Assembly (NCBI GenBank): GCA_013043085.1
Contig: JABDOU010000135.1
Coordinates: 1-9,033 of the forward strand
Direction of reading: 5' to 3'
DNA length: 9,033 nt
Origin: Acidimicrobiia bacterium
GTDB taxonomy: Bacteria; Actinomycetota; Acidimicrobiia; Spongiisociales; SHLN01
The notes below the pieces were generated by a model. The model made no database searches. It was given only the letters and a program-made list of their open reading frames with translations, and was not told where the DNA came from. The position numbers and the translations under genes are program-made. Positions 1 through 6,283 of the stretch are shown here, piece after piece. Positions within the stretch are counted from its first letter, which is position 1. Each line of letters starts with the position of its first letter.

Positions 1-145
1 CGTCGAAGAGTTGCAGCCACACGTCATGACTGTGTTCGCAGCCATTGACGCTGTCGTTGACGGAGACGCCGACGCGTTCGACAAACTGAAAGTCGCGGCC
101 AACGTCATGCCTAATACCGCTGCCACCCTCGCCGGCGGCATCGCT
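1..145 (+). repeat. Direct repeat, copy 1 (in-frame, coding)
   Basis: Bases 1-145 match 544-688 with a single difference (C at 118, T at 661; both ACC and ACT encode Thr, so it is silent). The offset is 543 bp, exactly 181 codons, so the repeat is in frame. It encodes the segment starting VEELQPHV and ending near TLAGGIA. The copy may extend left of the window, so its true length is unknown. Confidence 0.95.
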
Positions 146-712
146 ACCCAGATGCCAGAAACCTTTGACGGTGATCCGGCTTCAGCCGCCTCCGATCTCC
201 GATCGTTGTTGACGGCCCAACTGCAGGAGCACGTATACCTCGCCGGTATCGCGGTGTATTCGGCTGTTGCCGCCCCGGACTTCTTCGACGCTGCGGCAGG
301 AACGTTGGATCAGAACAGTCAGGATCTGGCGGCTTCGATCGCTTCGGTCTATGGCGATCCGGCCGGTGAAGCGTTCCTGGCGTTGTGGCGCACCCACATC
401 GGCTTCTTCGTGGACTACACGACAGCCCGTGCTGCCGGCGACCAGGCCGGGCAGGACGCTGCCAAAGAAGGACTCATTGAGTATCGGGAAGATTTCGGTG
501 CTTTCATCGAGTCGGCCAACCCGAACCTTCCGAAGGAAGCCGTCGTCGAAGAGTTGCAGCCACACGTCATGACTGTGTTCGCAGCCATTGACGCTGTCGT
601 TGACGGAGACGCCGACGCGTTCGACAAACTGAAAGTCGCGGCCAACGTCATGCCTAATACTGCTGCCACCCTCGCCGGCGGCATCGCTGAGCAATTCGGC
701 CTCGAAGGCTGA
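2..712 (+). CDS. Helical repeat protein of unknown function (5'-truncated)
   Basis: The reading frame is open from the window edge to a TGA at 710-712, so the true start and any signal peptide lie upstream. The TTG at 11 is internal and is not the start. The visible ~236 residues are Ala-rich and look all-alpha. They contain recurring helices that carry a histidine after a polar residue: EHVYLAG, RTHIGFFVDY and QPHVMTVFAA (the last occurs twice). Each is followed by a GD-containing turn and an Ala-rich helix. The last ~48 residues repeat the first ~48 almost exactly, with a period of 181 codons, so the protein is built from tandem units of about 181 residues. I do not recognise a named family. 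The layout resembles secreted helical-bundle proteins in which conserved His residues could bind metal; that is inference, weakly supported by the copper lipoprotein gene next door. A strong hairpin follows the stop, so it may end its own transcript. Confidence 0.8.
   Translation, partial: VEELQPHVMTVFAAIDAVVDGDADAFDKLKVAANVMPNTAATLAGGIATQMPETFDGDPASAASDLRSLLTAQLQEHVYLAGIAVYSAVAAPDFFDAAAGTLDQNSQDLAASIASVYGDPAGEAFLALWRTHIGFFVDYTTARAAGDQAGQDAAKEGLIEYREDFGAFIESANPNLPKEAVVEELQPHVMTVFAAIDAVVDGDADAFDKLKVAANVMPNTAATLAGGIAEQFGLEG
544..688 (+). repeat. Direct repeat, copy 2 (in-frame, coding)
   Basis: Second copy of the 145-bp direct repeat, lying at the 3' end of the helical repeat gene. Identity stops at base 689, where this copy continues into the C-terminus (EQFGLEG) while copy 1 continues into another module (TQMPETF). 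Near-identity at the DNA level, including third codon positions, points to a recent duplication or gene conversion. Confidence 0.95.
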
Positions 713-725
713 TTTCGTCAATCCA

Positions 726-772
726 ACCGAGCGAGGTGGGGCGTCTCCTCCGACCGCCCCACCTCACTCGGT
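726..772 (+). terminator. Strong hairpin, probable terminator
   Basis: An inverted repeat starts 13 bp after the stop of the helical repeat gene. The left arm is 727-743 (CCGAGCGAGGTGGGGCG) and the right arm 755-771, with one mismatch in 17 pairs and an 11-nt loop (744-754). An extra A-T pair at 726/772 extends it. It is very GC-rich but has no T-tract. The stem would be stable, as in the T-less intrinsic terminators proposed for actinobacteria. It separates this gene from the lipoprotein gene; it could also act as an mRNA 3'-end stabiliser. Confidence 0.7.
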
Positions 773-844
773 ACCTTGGCAATCAGAACCACATCCACCT
801 TCCCACCACAATCAACTTTCATCTACACGCCGCCCGTTGAACCC

Positions 845-851
845 AGGAAAG
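845..851 (+). promoter_or_regulatory. Ribosome binding site of the cupredoxin gene
   Basis: AGGAAAG lies 7 nt before the ATG at 859, which fixes the start of the lipoprotein gene. The 146-bp gap upstream (713-858) otherwise holds only the hairpin at 726-772. I found no convincing -35/-10 pair there. Confidence 0.7.
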
Positions 852-858
852 AAACATC

Positions 859-1314
859 ATGAAACGCTCCATCATTCTCACCATCGGACTGCTGCTCATG
901 CTGGTACTCGCCGCATGCCGGTCTGGTACTGCCCAGGTCACCACCACCTCCACGACCATCCCGGCCCCCGCATCCACTGTCGACTCGACCACCACCACGA
1001 TCGACGTCGATCCGGGAGCATCTGTACCATCGGCGGATATGTCTTCGGCTGACGTCACGGTTCGAATGTTCCAATTCACCCCAACCGAGTTCACCATCAA
1101 GGCCGGAGAGTCCGTGACATGGATCAATGCCGACCGTATTGATCACACGGTCACTTCAGGCACGCCCGAGAACCCGGCATCCGACTTTGACGTGACCCTG
1201 CCGGACGTCGGATCCACCGCTTCGGTTTCCTTCGAGGAACCGGGGATGTATGACTACTTTTGTGGTATCCACCCGCACATGCGCGCAACGGTTCTGGTCG
1301 AGAGCACGAGCTGA
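859..1314 (+). CDS. Cupredoxin (plastocyanin/amicyanin-like) lipoprotein
   Basis: Predicted membrane-anchored type 1 copper protein of 151 residues, acting outside the cytoplasmic membrane as an electron carrier or copper-binding protein. Residues 1-20 form a lipoprotein signal: a KR start, a hydrophobic core and the lipobox LAAC with Cys20. Residues 24-50 are a Thr/Ser/Pro-rich linker. The cupredoxin fold covers about 65-148, beginning VTVRMFQFTPTEFTIKAG. The candidate copper ligands are His96 (DHTV), Cys135, His138 and Met141. The C-x2-H-x2-M spacing matches amicyanin; plastocyanin has C-x2-H-x4-M. All four ligands are present, so the site should be functional. The start is set by AGGAAAG 7 nt upstream. 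Its stop overlaps a possible ATG of the following sigma factor gene (TGATG at 1312-1316), suggesting one operon. The redox partner is unknown. Confidence 0.9.
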   Translation: MKRSIILTIGLLLMLVLAACRSGTAQVTTTSTTIPAPASTVDSTTTTIDVDPGASVPSADMSSADVTVRMFQFTPTEFTIKAGESVTWINADRIDHTVTSGTPENPASDFDVTLPDVGSTASVSFEEPGMYDYFCGIHPHMRATVLVESTS

Positions 1315-1358
1315 TGACGCTCGCCTTCGTACCCCCGGTCTCACTCCGCTGGTTTCAG

Positions 1359-1372
1359 ACCCCGATCGGGGT
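1359..1372. promoter_or_regulatory. Perfect 14-bp palindrome before the sigma factor gene
   Basis: ACCCCGATCGGGGT is a perfect inverted repeat. It lies 45 bp after the lipoprotein stop and 23 bp before the ATG at 1395. It could be an operator or a small hairpin, or chance. The following TATCCT (1372-1377) has a TANNNT form like a -10 box, but no matching -35 is seen. Confidence 0.3.
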
Positions 1373-1394
1373 ATCCTCGATTCTCAACGGCCTG

Positions 1395-1991
1395 ATGGTC
1401 CTGACCTATGCACTCCAGGGAGGCGCAGTCATTGCCGCAAATGTGAAACCCGACCTGGACGGGCTCCTGCAACGAACTGCACACGGTGATCGGGATGCCT
1501 TCGCCGATCTCTATGACGCCATTTCGGGTGCAGTATTCGGAACCGCCCGCAGCATCGTGCGCGACTACTCCATGGCAGAGGAGATCGCCCACGACGTACT
1601 GCTAGAGATTTGGACCAAAGCTGACAGGTGGGACCGAAACCGCGGCACGGCGGCGACCTGGATCATGATCATGACCCGCCGCCGGGCGATCGACCGGGTG
1701 CGGAGCGAACAGTCCGCTCGCGATCGGATTGAAACGGTCGGCGCGTCTTCGCACAATCCGGACACGGACGTCGTTTCCGACACAGTTATAGATCGATCCC
1801 AGGAACAAGAGGTTGTCCGACTCCTTGGAGGCCTCACCGAACTACAGCGTGAAGCAGTCCAACTGGCGTTCTACGAGCACAAAACTCACGCAGAGATTTC
1901 GAAGCTCCTGGGGGTTCCCCTCGGGACCATCAAATCTCGCATCCGCGATGGTCTGATGAGCCTCGAACATTCTCTTGGACAGCCGAAATGA
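1395..1991 (+). CDS. ECF-type RNA polymerase sigma factor (SigK-like)
   Basis: Alternative sigma factor of about 180-225 residues, depending on the start. Region 2 runs from LLQRTAHGDRDAFADLYD through the region 2.2 core (MAEEIAHDVLLEIW) to TWIMIMTRRRAIDRVRS. A variable linker follows, then region 4 with LTELQREAVQLAFYEHKTHAEISKLLGVPLGTIKSRI, whose helix-turn-helix reads the -35 element. The next gene overlaps it by 4 bp (ATGA) and encodes an RskA-type anti-sigma factor, which supports a SigK-like (ECF19-type) assignment. The start is uncertain. ATG 1314 overlaps the lipoprotein stop but adds an atypical ~43-residue hydrophobic leader. ATG 1395 (198 aa, used here) has no clear ribosome site. 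GTG 1443 gives the usual ECF N-terminus (182 aa), but the good AGGGAGG at 1417-1423 is 19 nt away. Family confidence is high; promoter targets are unknown. Confidence 0.9.
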   Translation: MVLTYALQGGAVIAANVKPDLDGLLQRTAHGDRDAFADLYDAISGAVFGTARSIVRDYSMAEEIAHDVLLEIWTKADRWDRNRGTAATWIMIMTRRRAIDRVRSEQSARDRIETVGASSHNPDTDVVSDTVIDRSQEQEVVRLLGGLTELQREAVQLAFYEHKTHAEISKLLGVPLGTIKSRIRDGLMSLEHSLGQPK

Positions 1992-2728
1992 ACGAACTGC
2001 ACGAGCTCGTAACCGATTATCTCCTTGGAAATCTCTCCGACATCGAGCAGCATGCGTTTGAGAACCACCTCCCTGAATGCTCTGCGTGTACGGCTGAGAT
2101 TGAAGCCCTGACCGGTGGGGTAGAGGCGCTTTTTTTCGGACAAAGTGAGGCTCCTCCTCAAACGCTTCGCCAAAACGTCATGGCTGCGGTAGATGACGCT
2201 GCCTGGACCGAGCCAGTCGCCCGCGAATCTGGCGTAGATGCACCGCGAGCATCCAACGTGGTTTCCATGACGGCGAAGCGAGAATGGACACCGAGGATGC
2301 GCCGGGTTTCCTTCGCAGCGGCTGCTGTCCTTGCTTTGGTCGTTGGAGTCGGTGTTCTCCCGCAGCTTTTTCAGGACCGGATCGACCAGATCACGGGGGC
2401 AAGAGATGCAGTAGTGCTTGCCGTTGATCCAACACTCGGACCTGCGGATCAGAAGCAAATGTCTCTCACGTATTCTGCAGACGAAGCCGGTGCCGTACTG
2501 GTGGCGACCGGACTCGAGCCGCTCGGTGGCGATGCGACTTACCAGATGTGGCTCATCGGCGATGAGGGTCCCGTATCAGCTGGACTTTTCAAGCCTGATG
2601 ATTCCGGATCGGTTTCGGTAGAACTGACGGCAGTACCTCAACCGGGAACCGCATTCGGGGTTACGGTCGAACCGGCCGGCGGTTCTCCTTTGCCTACCGG
2701 GCCGGTCCTCTTTCTGGCCAACGTCTAG
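1988..2728 (+). CDS. Membrane anti-sigma factor, RskA-like with zinc-type (ZAS) N-terminus
   Basis: Predicted single-pass anti-sigma factor of 246 residues that would hold the preceding ECF factor inactive until an envelope signal leads to its release. The cytoplasmic N-terminus has a ZAS signature H-x3-C-x2-C (His27, Cys31, Cys34, in HLPECSACTAEI). A basic stretch (about 97-106) precedes one membrane helix (about 107-125). The extracellular part (about 140-246) matches the RskA C-terminal domain: YQMWLIGDEG at 185-194, AGLF at 198-201, and VTVEPAGGSPLPTGP near the end. In known cases such factors are cleaved by regulated intramembrane proteolysis; that is family knowledge, not visible here. 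The ATG overlaps the sigma stop (ATGA, 1988-1991), so translation is probably coupled. The intact HCC motif leaves thiol or redox sensing possible, which would suit the nearby copper protein, but this is inference. Confidence 0.9.
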   Translation: MNELHELVTDYLLGNLSDIEQHAFENHLPECSACTAEIEALTGGVEALFFGQSEAPPQTLRQNVMAAVDDAAWTEPVARESGVDAPRASNVVSMTAKREWTPRMRRVSFAAAAVLALVVGVGVLPQLFQDRIDQITGARDAVVLAVDPTLGPADQKQMSLTYSADEAGAVLVATGLEPLGGDATYQMWLIGDEGPVSAGLFKPDDSGSVSVELTAVPQPGTAFGVTVEPAGGSPLPTGPVLFLANV

Positions 2729-2775
2729 GACCACTTAGATTCACGACAACCGCTGACCGAAGATCGGAGACCCGT

Positions 2776-3627
2776 TTGAGACAGCTTTTGGCCACCGAGA
2801 CCGAGTCGGGTGACACGACCGGTGGCACGATCTCCCAACTTTCGCAGCTGACGCTCGAAGATTGGCTGTGGTCGGGCGCGATTCTGGGCACGGCGTTCAT
2901 CCTCGCGCTTGGCACGCGACGAGTTGTGCAACGCTTGTTGAGGAACGCTTCGAATCCCTACGTCGGAACCTTGCTCGGTCGGCTCACCGCCTTCGTCGTG
3001 TTTTCGATTGGGTTCGTATATGCACTGAACCGCATTGGCGTGTCCATTGCGCCATTGCTCGGCATCTTTGGTCTTCTGGGCCTGGCGTTGGCGTTCGCGT
3101 TTCAAGACATTCTCGAGAACTTCATAGCGGGAATCTTGATGTCGATCCGAAAACCGTTCGAATCGGGCGACCAGGTGACCACCGTCGGTTTCAGTGGTGT
3201 GGTCGAGGACATCAATCTTCGCACGATCGACCTTCGCACATTCGCAGGCGAGCGGGTTTTCATCCCCAATGCGATGGTGTGGAAGGAGCCGATCGTCAAC
3301 CACACACTGCTCGGGAATCGTCGCACCACGCTCGACATCGGGGTCGGGTATGACGCCGATCTGGAGTTGGCCACAAGCACGCTCGTGGATGCGGTAGCGA
3401 CGGTTGACGGGGTGAGCTCAGAACCGGCTCCGGAGGCTTTTGCGCATGCCTTTGGTGACTCCAGCATCGACATCGCTATCCGGTTTTGGCACCAACCGGC
3501 TATCTCAGATGAATGGCGAGTTCGAGACGGTGTCGCAAAGGCCGTGAAAGCTGCCCTTGATCGCGAAGGGATCGAGATTCCGTTCCCGCAAAGGGTGGTG
3601 CATATCGATCGTGACGACCACCTGTGA
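2776..3627 (+). CDS. Small mechanosensitive ion channel, MscS family
   Basis: Predicted 283-residue cytoplasmic-membrane channel that opens under membrane tension during osmotic downshock. There are three hydrophobic segments: TM1 at about 31-47, TM2 at about 66-84, and the pore-lining TM3 at about 91-124, rich in Gly/Ala (GIFGLLGLALAFAFQDILENFIAGI). The MscS beta domain follows (RKPFESGDQVTTVGFSGVVEDINLRTI, then FIPNAMVWKEPIVN). The C-terminal alpha/beta domain ends with EGIEIPFPQRVVHI, a typical MscS tail. Length matches E. coli MscS (286 aa). The start is TTG at 2776, supported by GGAGA at 2766-2770 with a 5-nt spacer. It lies 47 bp behind the anti-sigma gene on the same strand with no visible terminator, so it may share its transcript. 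It converges on leuB, with 18 bp between the stops. Confidence 0.9.
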   Translation: MRQLLATETESGDTTGGTISQLSQLTLEDWLWSGAILGTAFILALGTRRVVQRLLRNASNPYVGTLLGRLTAFVVFSIGFVYALNRIGVSIAPLLGIFGLLGLALAFAFQDILENFIAGILMSIRKPFESGDQVTTVGFSGVVEDINLRTIDLRTFAGERVFIPNAMVWKEPIVNHTLLGNRRTTLDIGVGYDADLELATSTLVDAVATVDGVSSEPAPEAFAHAFGDSSIDIAIRFWHQPAISDEWRVRDGVAKAVKAALDREGIEIPFPQRVVHIDRDDHL

Positions 3628-3645
3628 CATCACGTTCCCAAGTTC

Positions 3646-4719
3646 TCAGATCTCACCGATCACAGCCGAAGCCATAGCGTTGGTGCCAACGACGGGTTTC
3701 TCACCGTCGGTCGCGATGTCAGCGGTTCTGATTCCGGCGTCGAGCACACGTGAAACCGCCGTTTCGATCGCCGATGCCTCATTCGGCAAGTCGAGACCGT
3801 GGCGCAACAGCATGGCAGCCGCCAGGATCGTAGCGAGAGGATTTGCCCTGTCTTGTCCGGCGATGTCGGGAGCGGATCCATGGATCGGCTCAAAAAGTCC
3901 GGGGCCGCCGTTGCCGAGAGAAGCCGACGGCAACATACCAAGCGATCCGGTCATCATTGATCCCAGATCGGTGAGAATATCGCCGAAGAGGTTCCCGGTC
4001 ACGACGACATCGAAGGCGGCGGGTCGCGAGATGAGATGCATCGCCATGGCATCGACGAGAACGACGTTGTAGTCCAGATCGGGATACTCAGAGCCCATCA
4101 ATGCACCTGCGGTCCGTCGCCATAGGCGTGAGACCTCGAGAACGTTTGCCTTGTCTACGGAGGTCACATGCTTGCGACGCGTCCGCGCGGCCTCGGCTGC
4201 GACCCGCACGATGCGCTTAATCTCGCCGGTCGTATACGTCATCGTGGAATGTGCGATTTCCCCGCTCGGATCGGGGGCATGCCTCTGCTCACCGAAATAG
4301 ATGCCTCCGGTCAATTCGCGGACAAAGAGAATGTCGACTCCGGTCATGATCTCGGGTCGAAGAGGCGATGCGCCGGCGAGCTGAGGAAAGACGGTGATCG
4401 GACGCAGATTTGCGAATAGGCCCATCTCGCGCCGGATACGAAGCAGACCCTGTTCCGGCCGAACGGCTGCGCTCGGGTCATCCCATTTCGGGCCGCCAAC
4501 CGCTCCCAGCAAAACCGCGTCTGAGGCCGCACATGCTCCGAGGGTTTCTTCGGGCAGGGCGGTACCGAACGAATCTATGGCGATTCCGCCGATCGGATAG
4601 CGGGTGAGTGTGAAGGAATGGCCAAACCGATCCGCGACAGTCATGAGGACCCGTTCGGCCTCGTCTATGACCTCAGGTCCGATCCCATCTCCGGGGAGCA
4701 AAACAATGCCGGCGTTCAC
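3646..4719 (-). CDS. leuB: 3-isopropylmalate dehydrogenase
   Basis: Catalyses the third leucine-specific step, NAD-dependent oxidative decarboxylation of 3-isopropylmalate to 2-oxoisocaproate, in the cytoplasm. The 357-residue length is normal. Motifs in order: GDGIGPEV (10-17); GAVGGPKWDD (72-81); LRIRREMGLFANLRP (93-107), which distinguishes LeuB from isocitrate dehydrogenase; RELTGGIYFG with Arg134 and Tyr141; catalytic Lys190 in DKANVLEVSRLW; metal-binding Asp223, Asp247 and Asp251; and the nucleotide-site segment FEPIHGSAPDIAG. The GTG start at 4719 is preceded by GGAGG (4725-4729 on the plus strand) at a 5-nt spacing. It is last in the ilvB-ilvN-ilvC-leuB operon, 15 bp after ilvC. leuA and leuCD are not in the window. 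No terminator is evident between it and the convergent MscS gene. Confidence 0.95.
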   Translation of the reverse strand: MNAGIVLLPGDGIGPEVIDEAERVLMTVADRFGHSFTLTRYPIGGIAIDSFGTALPEETLGACAASDAVLLGAVGGPKWDDPSAAVRPEQGLLRIRREMGLFANLRPITVFPQLAGASPLRPEIMTGVDILFVRELTGGIYFGEQRHAPDPSGEIAHSTMTYTTGEIKRIVRVAAEAARTRRKHVTSVDKANVLEVSRLWRRTAGALMGSEYPDLDYNVVLVDAMAMHLISRPAAFDVVVTGNLFGDILTDLGSMMTGSLGMLPSASLGNGGPGLFEPIHGSAPDIAGQDRANPLATILAAAMLLRHGLDLPNEASAIETAVSRVLDAGIRTADIATDGEKPVVGTNAMASAVIGEI

Positions 4720-4734
4720 GGCAGCCTCCAGGTG

Positions 4735-5748
4735 TCAAACGTCGTCGGAAGGGTGCTTCGCATTCAAGAACGGCATCAGGTCGCGCAGCTGGGAACCCAC
4801 TTCTTCGATTGGTAGGTCGAGCTCACTCTGGCGTCTCTCGCGAAACGAACTCTCACCAGCACGATGCTCCTCCATCCATTGACGGGCGAACTCACCGGAC
4901 TGGATTTCCTCGAGAACCGATTTCATAGTGTTGCGCGTCTCGTCGGTGACGATCTTGCGACCGGTGTGATAATCACCGAACTCCGCGGTATCGGAGATGG
5001 AATGTCGCATCCACGACAGCCCGCCTTCGTACATGAGATCAACAATGAGCTTGAGCTCGTGCAGGCACTCAAAGTAAGCCATCTCAGGTGCATATCCGGC
5101 CTCCGTCAGGGTATCGAAGCCGGCTTTCACGAGTTCGGATAGTCCGCCACACAGCACCACCTGTTCGCCGAAGAGATCGGTCTCGGTTTCCTCCTTGAAA
5201 GAGGTTTCGATGATGCCTGCGCGGCCGGCACCGATGGACGAGGCGTAGGAAAGAGCGAGGTCGAGCGTATCGCCTGAGGGATCCTGTTCGACAGCGACCA
5301 GAGCCGGAACGCCGCTCGATTCTTGATAGGTTCGGCGGACGAGGTGTCCGGGACCTTTGGGCGCCACCATCGCGACGTTGACGCTCTCGGGAGGGGTGAT
5401 GTAGCCGAAGTGAATGGAGAACCCATGCGCAAACAAAAGAAGATCTCCCGGCTCGAGGTTCCCGGCGATGACTTCGTCGTAGAACCTGGCCTGATGCTGA
5501 TCGGGAAGCAAGATCATCACGACGTCGGCATGGTGCACTGCGTCGGCGGGAGCCATCACTTTGTGCCCGTCGGCCTCTGCTCGCTGTATCCGGGCGGAAC
5601 CTTCACGCAGACCGACGACGACGTCAACTCCGGAGTCCTTGAGGTTCGACGCGTGAGCGTGGCCCTGACTGCCATACCCGATCACGGCTACGCGCTTGTT
5701 CTTGATGAGATCGGTGTTTACGTCGGCGTCATATGAAATGGTTGGCAT
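4735..5748 (-). CDS. ilvC: Ketol-acid reductoisomerase (class I)
   Basis: Converts 2-acetolactate (or 2-aceto-2-hydroxybutyrate) to the dihydroxy acid by Mg-dependent alkyl migration and NAD(P)H reduction; shared by the valine, leucine and isoleucine pathways. The 337 residues match the short class I form. The Rossmann loop is GYGSQGHAHASNL (24-36), followed by LLPDQHQARFY, FAHGFSIHFG and PKGPGHLVRRTY. The knotted C-terminal domain has the metal-site segments TDLFGEQVVLCGG and YFECLHELKLIVDLMYEGG. The cofactor loop after beta-2 reads GLREGSAR, where many homologues have a second Ser in place of Arg53; the basic residue would still suit NADPH. The ATG at 5748 was chosen because it has a GAGGA ribosome site about 6 nt upstream and begins MPTISYDAD. 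A longer frame back to 5862 would run into ilvN and adds 38 unrelated residues. It lies 31 bp behind ilvN. Confidence 0.96.
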   Translation of the reverse strand: MPTISYDADVNTDLIKNKRVAVIGYGSQGHAHASNLKDSGVDVVVGLREGSARIQRAEADGHKVMAPADAVHHADVVMILLPDQHQARFYDEVIAGNLEPGDLLLFAHGFSIHFGYITPPESVNVAMVAPKGPGHLVRRTYQESSGVPALVAVEQDPSGDTLDLALSYASSIGAGRAGIIETSFKEETETDLFGEQVVLCGGLSELVKAGFDTLTEAGYAPEMAYFECLHELKLIVDLMYEGGLSWMRHSISDTAEFGDYHTGRKIVTDETRNTMKSVLEEIQSGEFARQWMEEHRAGESSFRERRQSELDLPIEEVGSQLRDLMPFLNAKHPSDDV

Positions 5749-5779
5749 GCAGGTCCTCAGTTCGCAGGGAAATGGGTAC

Positions 5780-6283
5780 TTACCCGATAGCCCGCAGATT
5801 ACGAGCTTTTGGTTCCCTGGCCAACGCGATACGACCGGACTTGACAAGCGAGACGACGCCATAGGGCCGCATCAACTCGAGGAAATCTGCCAGCTTCTGC
5901 GGGTCGCCGACGACCTCGAAGGTGATCGTTGTTGCCCCGACGTCGACCGGCTTGGCCTTGAATACTGCCGCGGCGTCGAGCACCGAACTGCGCTGTTCGG
6001 TGTCGGCGTTGACCCTGATGAGCATGACCTCTCGCTCGATGGCATCCGTTCCCGAGAGCTCGACGACTTTGAGGGTGTTGATGAGCTTCTGAAGTTGCTT
6101 GATCACCTGTTCGACGTCCGGTGCATCGACGACGATCGTCATGCGCGACAGCTCTAGTTCTTCAGCTGGCCCCACAGCCAGCGAATGGATATTGAAACCG
6201 CGGCGAGCAAACATCGTTGCGACCCTTGCCAGCACGCCGGGCTTGTCCTCGACAAGGACCGTAATGAGGTGGAGGTTGCTCAC
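5780..6283 (-). CDS. ilvN: Acetolactate synthase small (regulatory) subunit
   Basis: Regulatory subunit of acetohydroxyacid synthase. It binds the catalytic subunit IlvB, stimulates it and confers feedback inhibition, usually by valine. The 167 residues contain an N-terminal ACT domain (about 4-76) with the signature DKPGVLARVATMFARRGFNIHSLAVG and a C-terminal small-subunit domain (about 85-160) with LIRVNAD and the LMRPYGVVSLVKSGRIAL tail. The length matches the IlvN/IlvH form with both domains. The GTG start (6283-6281) overlaps the ilvB stop by 4 bp (GTGA), indicating translational coupling and a fixed subunit ratio. ilvC follows after 31 bp. Confidence 0.95.
   Translation of the reverse strand: MSNLHLITVLVEDKPGVLARVATMFARRGFNIHSLAVGPAEELELSRMTIVVDAPDVEQVIKQLQKLINTLKVVELSGTDAIEREVMLIRVNADTEQRSSVLDAAAVFKAKPVDVGATTITFEVVGDPQKLADFLELMRPYGVVSLVKSGRIALAREPKARNLRAIG

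Noticed and set aside
182..721. Minus-strand open frame opposite the helical repeat gene
   Set aside because: It is antisense to a plus-strand frame with clear helical repeats and in-frame duplication; its translation has no recognisable domain.
773..858. SigK-type promoter upstream of the cupredoxin gene
   Set aside because: ACATCC at 791-796 is similar to a SigK -35 as I remember it, but no matching -10 lies at the expected distance (AACTTT at 814-819).
1886..2458. 190-codon minus-strand open frame
   Set aside because: It overlaps the sigma and anti-sigma genes, which have strong family motifs. The opposite-strand product shows no domain.
3646..4719. Isocitrate or tartrate dehydrogenase instead of leuB
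   Set aside because: The LRIRREMGLFANLRP segment and the ilv operon context are specific for 3-isopropylmalate dehydrogenase.
5323..5736. Plus-strand open frame of 137 codons
   Set aside because: Shadow of ilvC on the other strand.
5749..5862. N-terminal extension of ilvC to 5862
   Set aside because: It would overlap the 3' end of ilvN and adds 38 residues unlike any KARI N-terminus. ATG 5748 has a good ribosome site.
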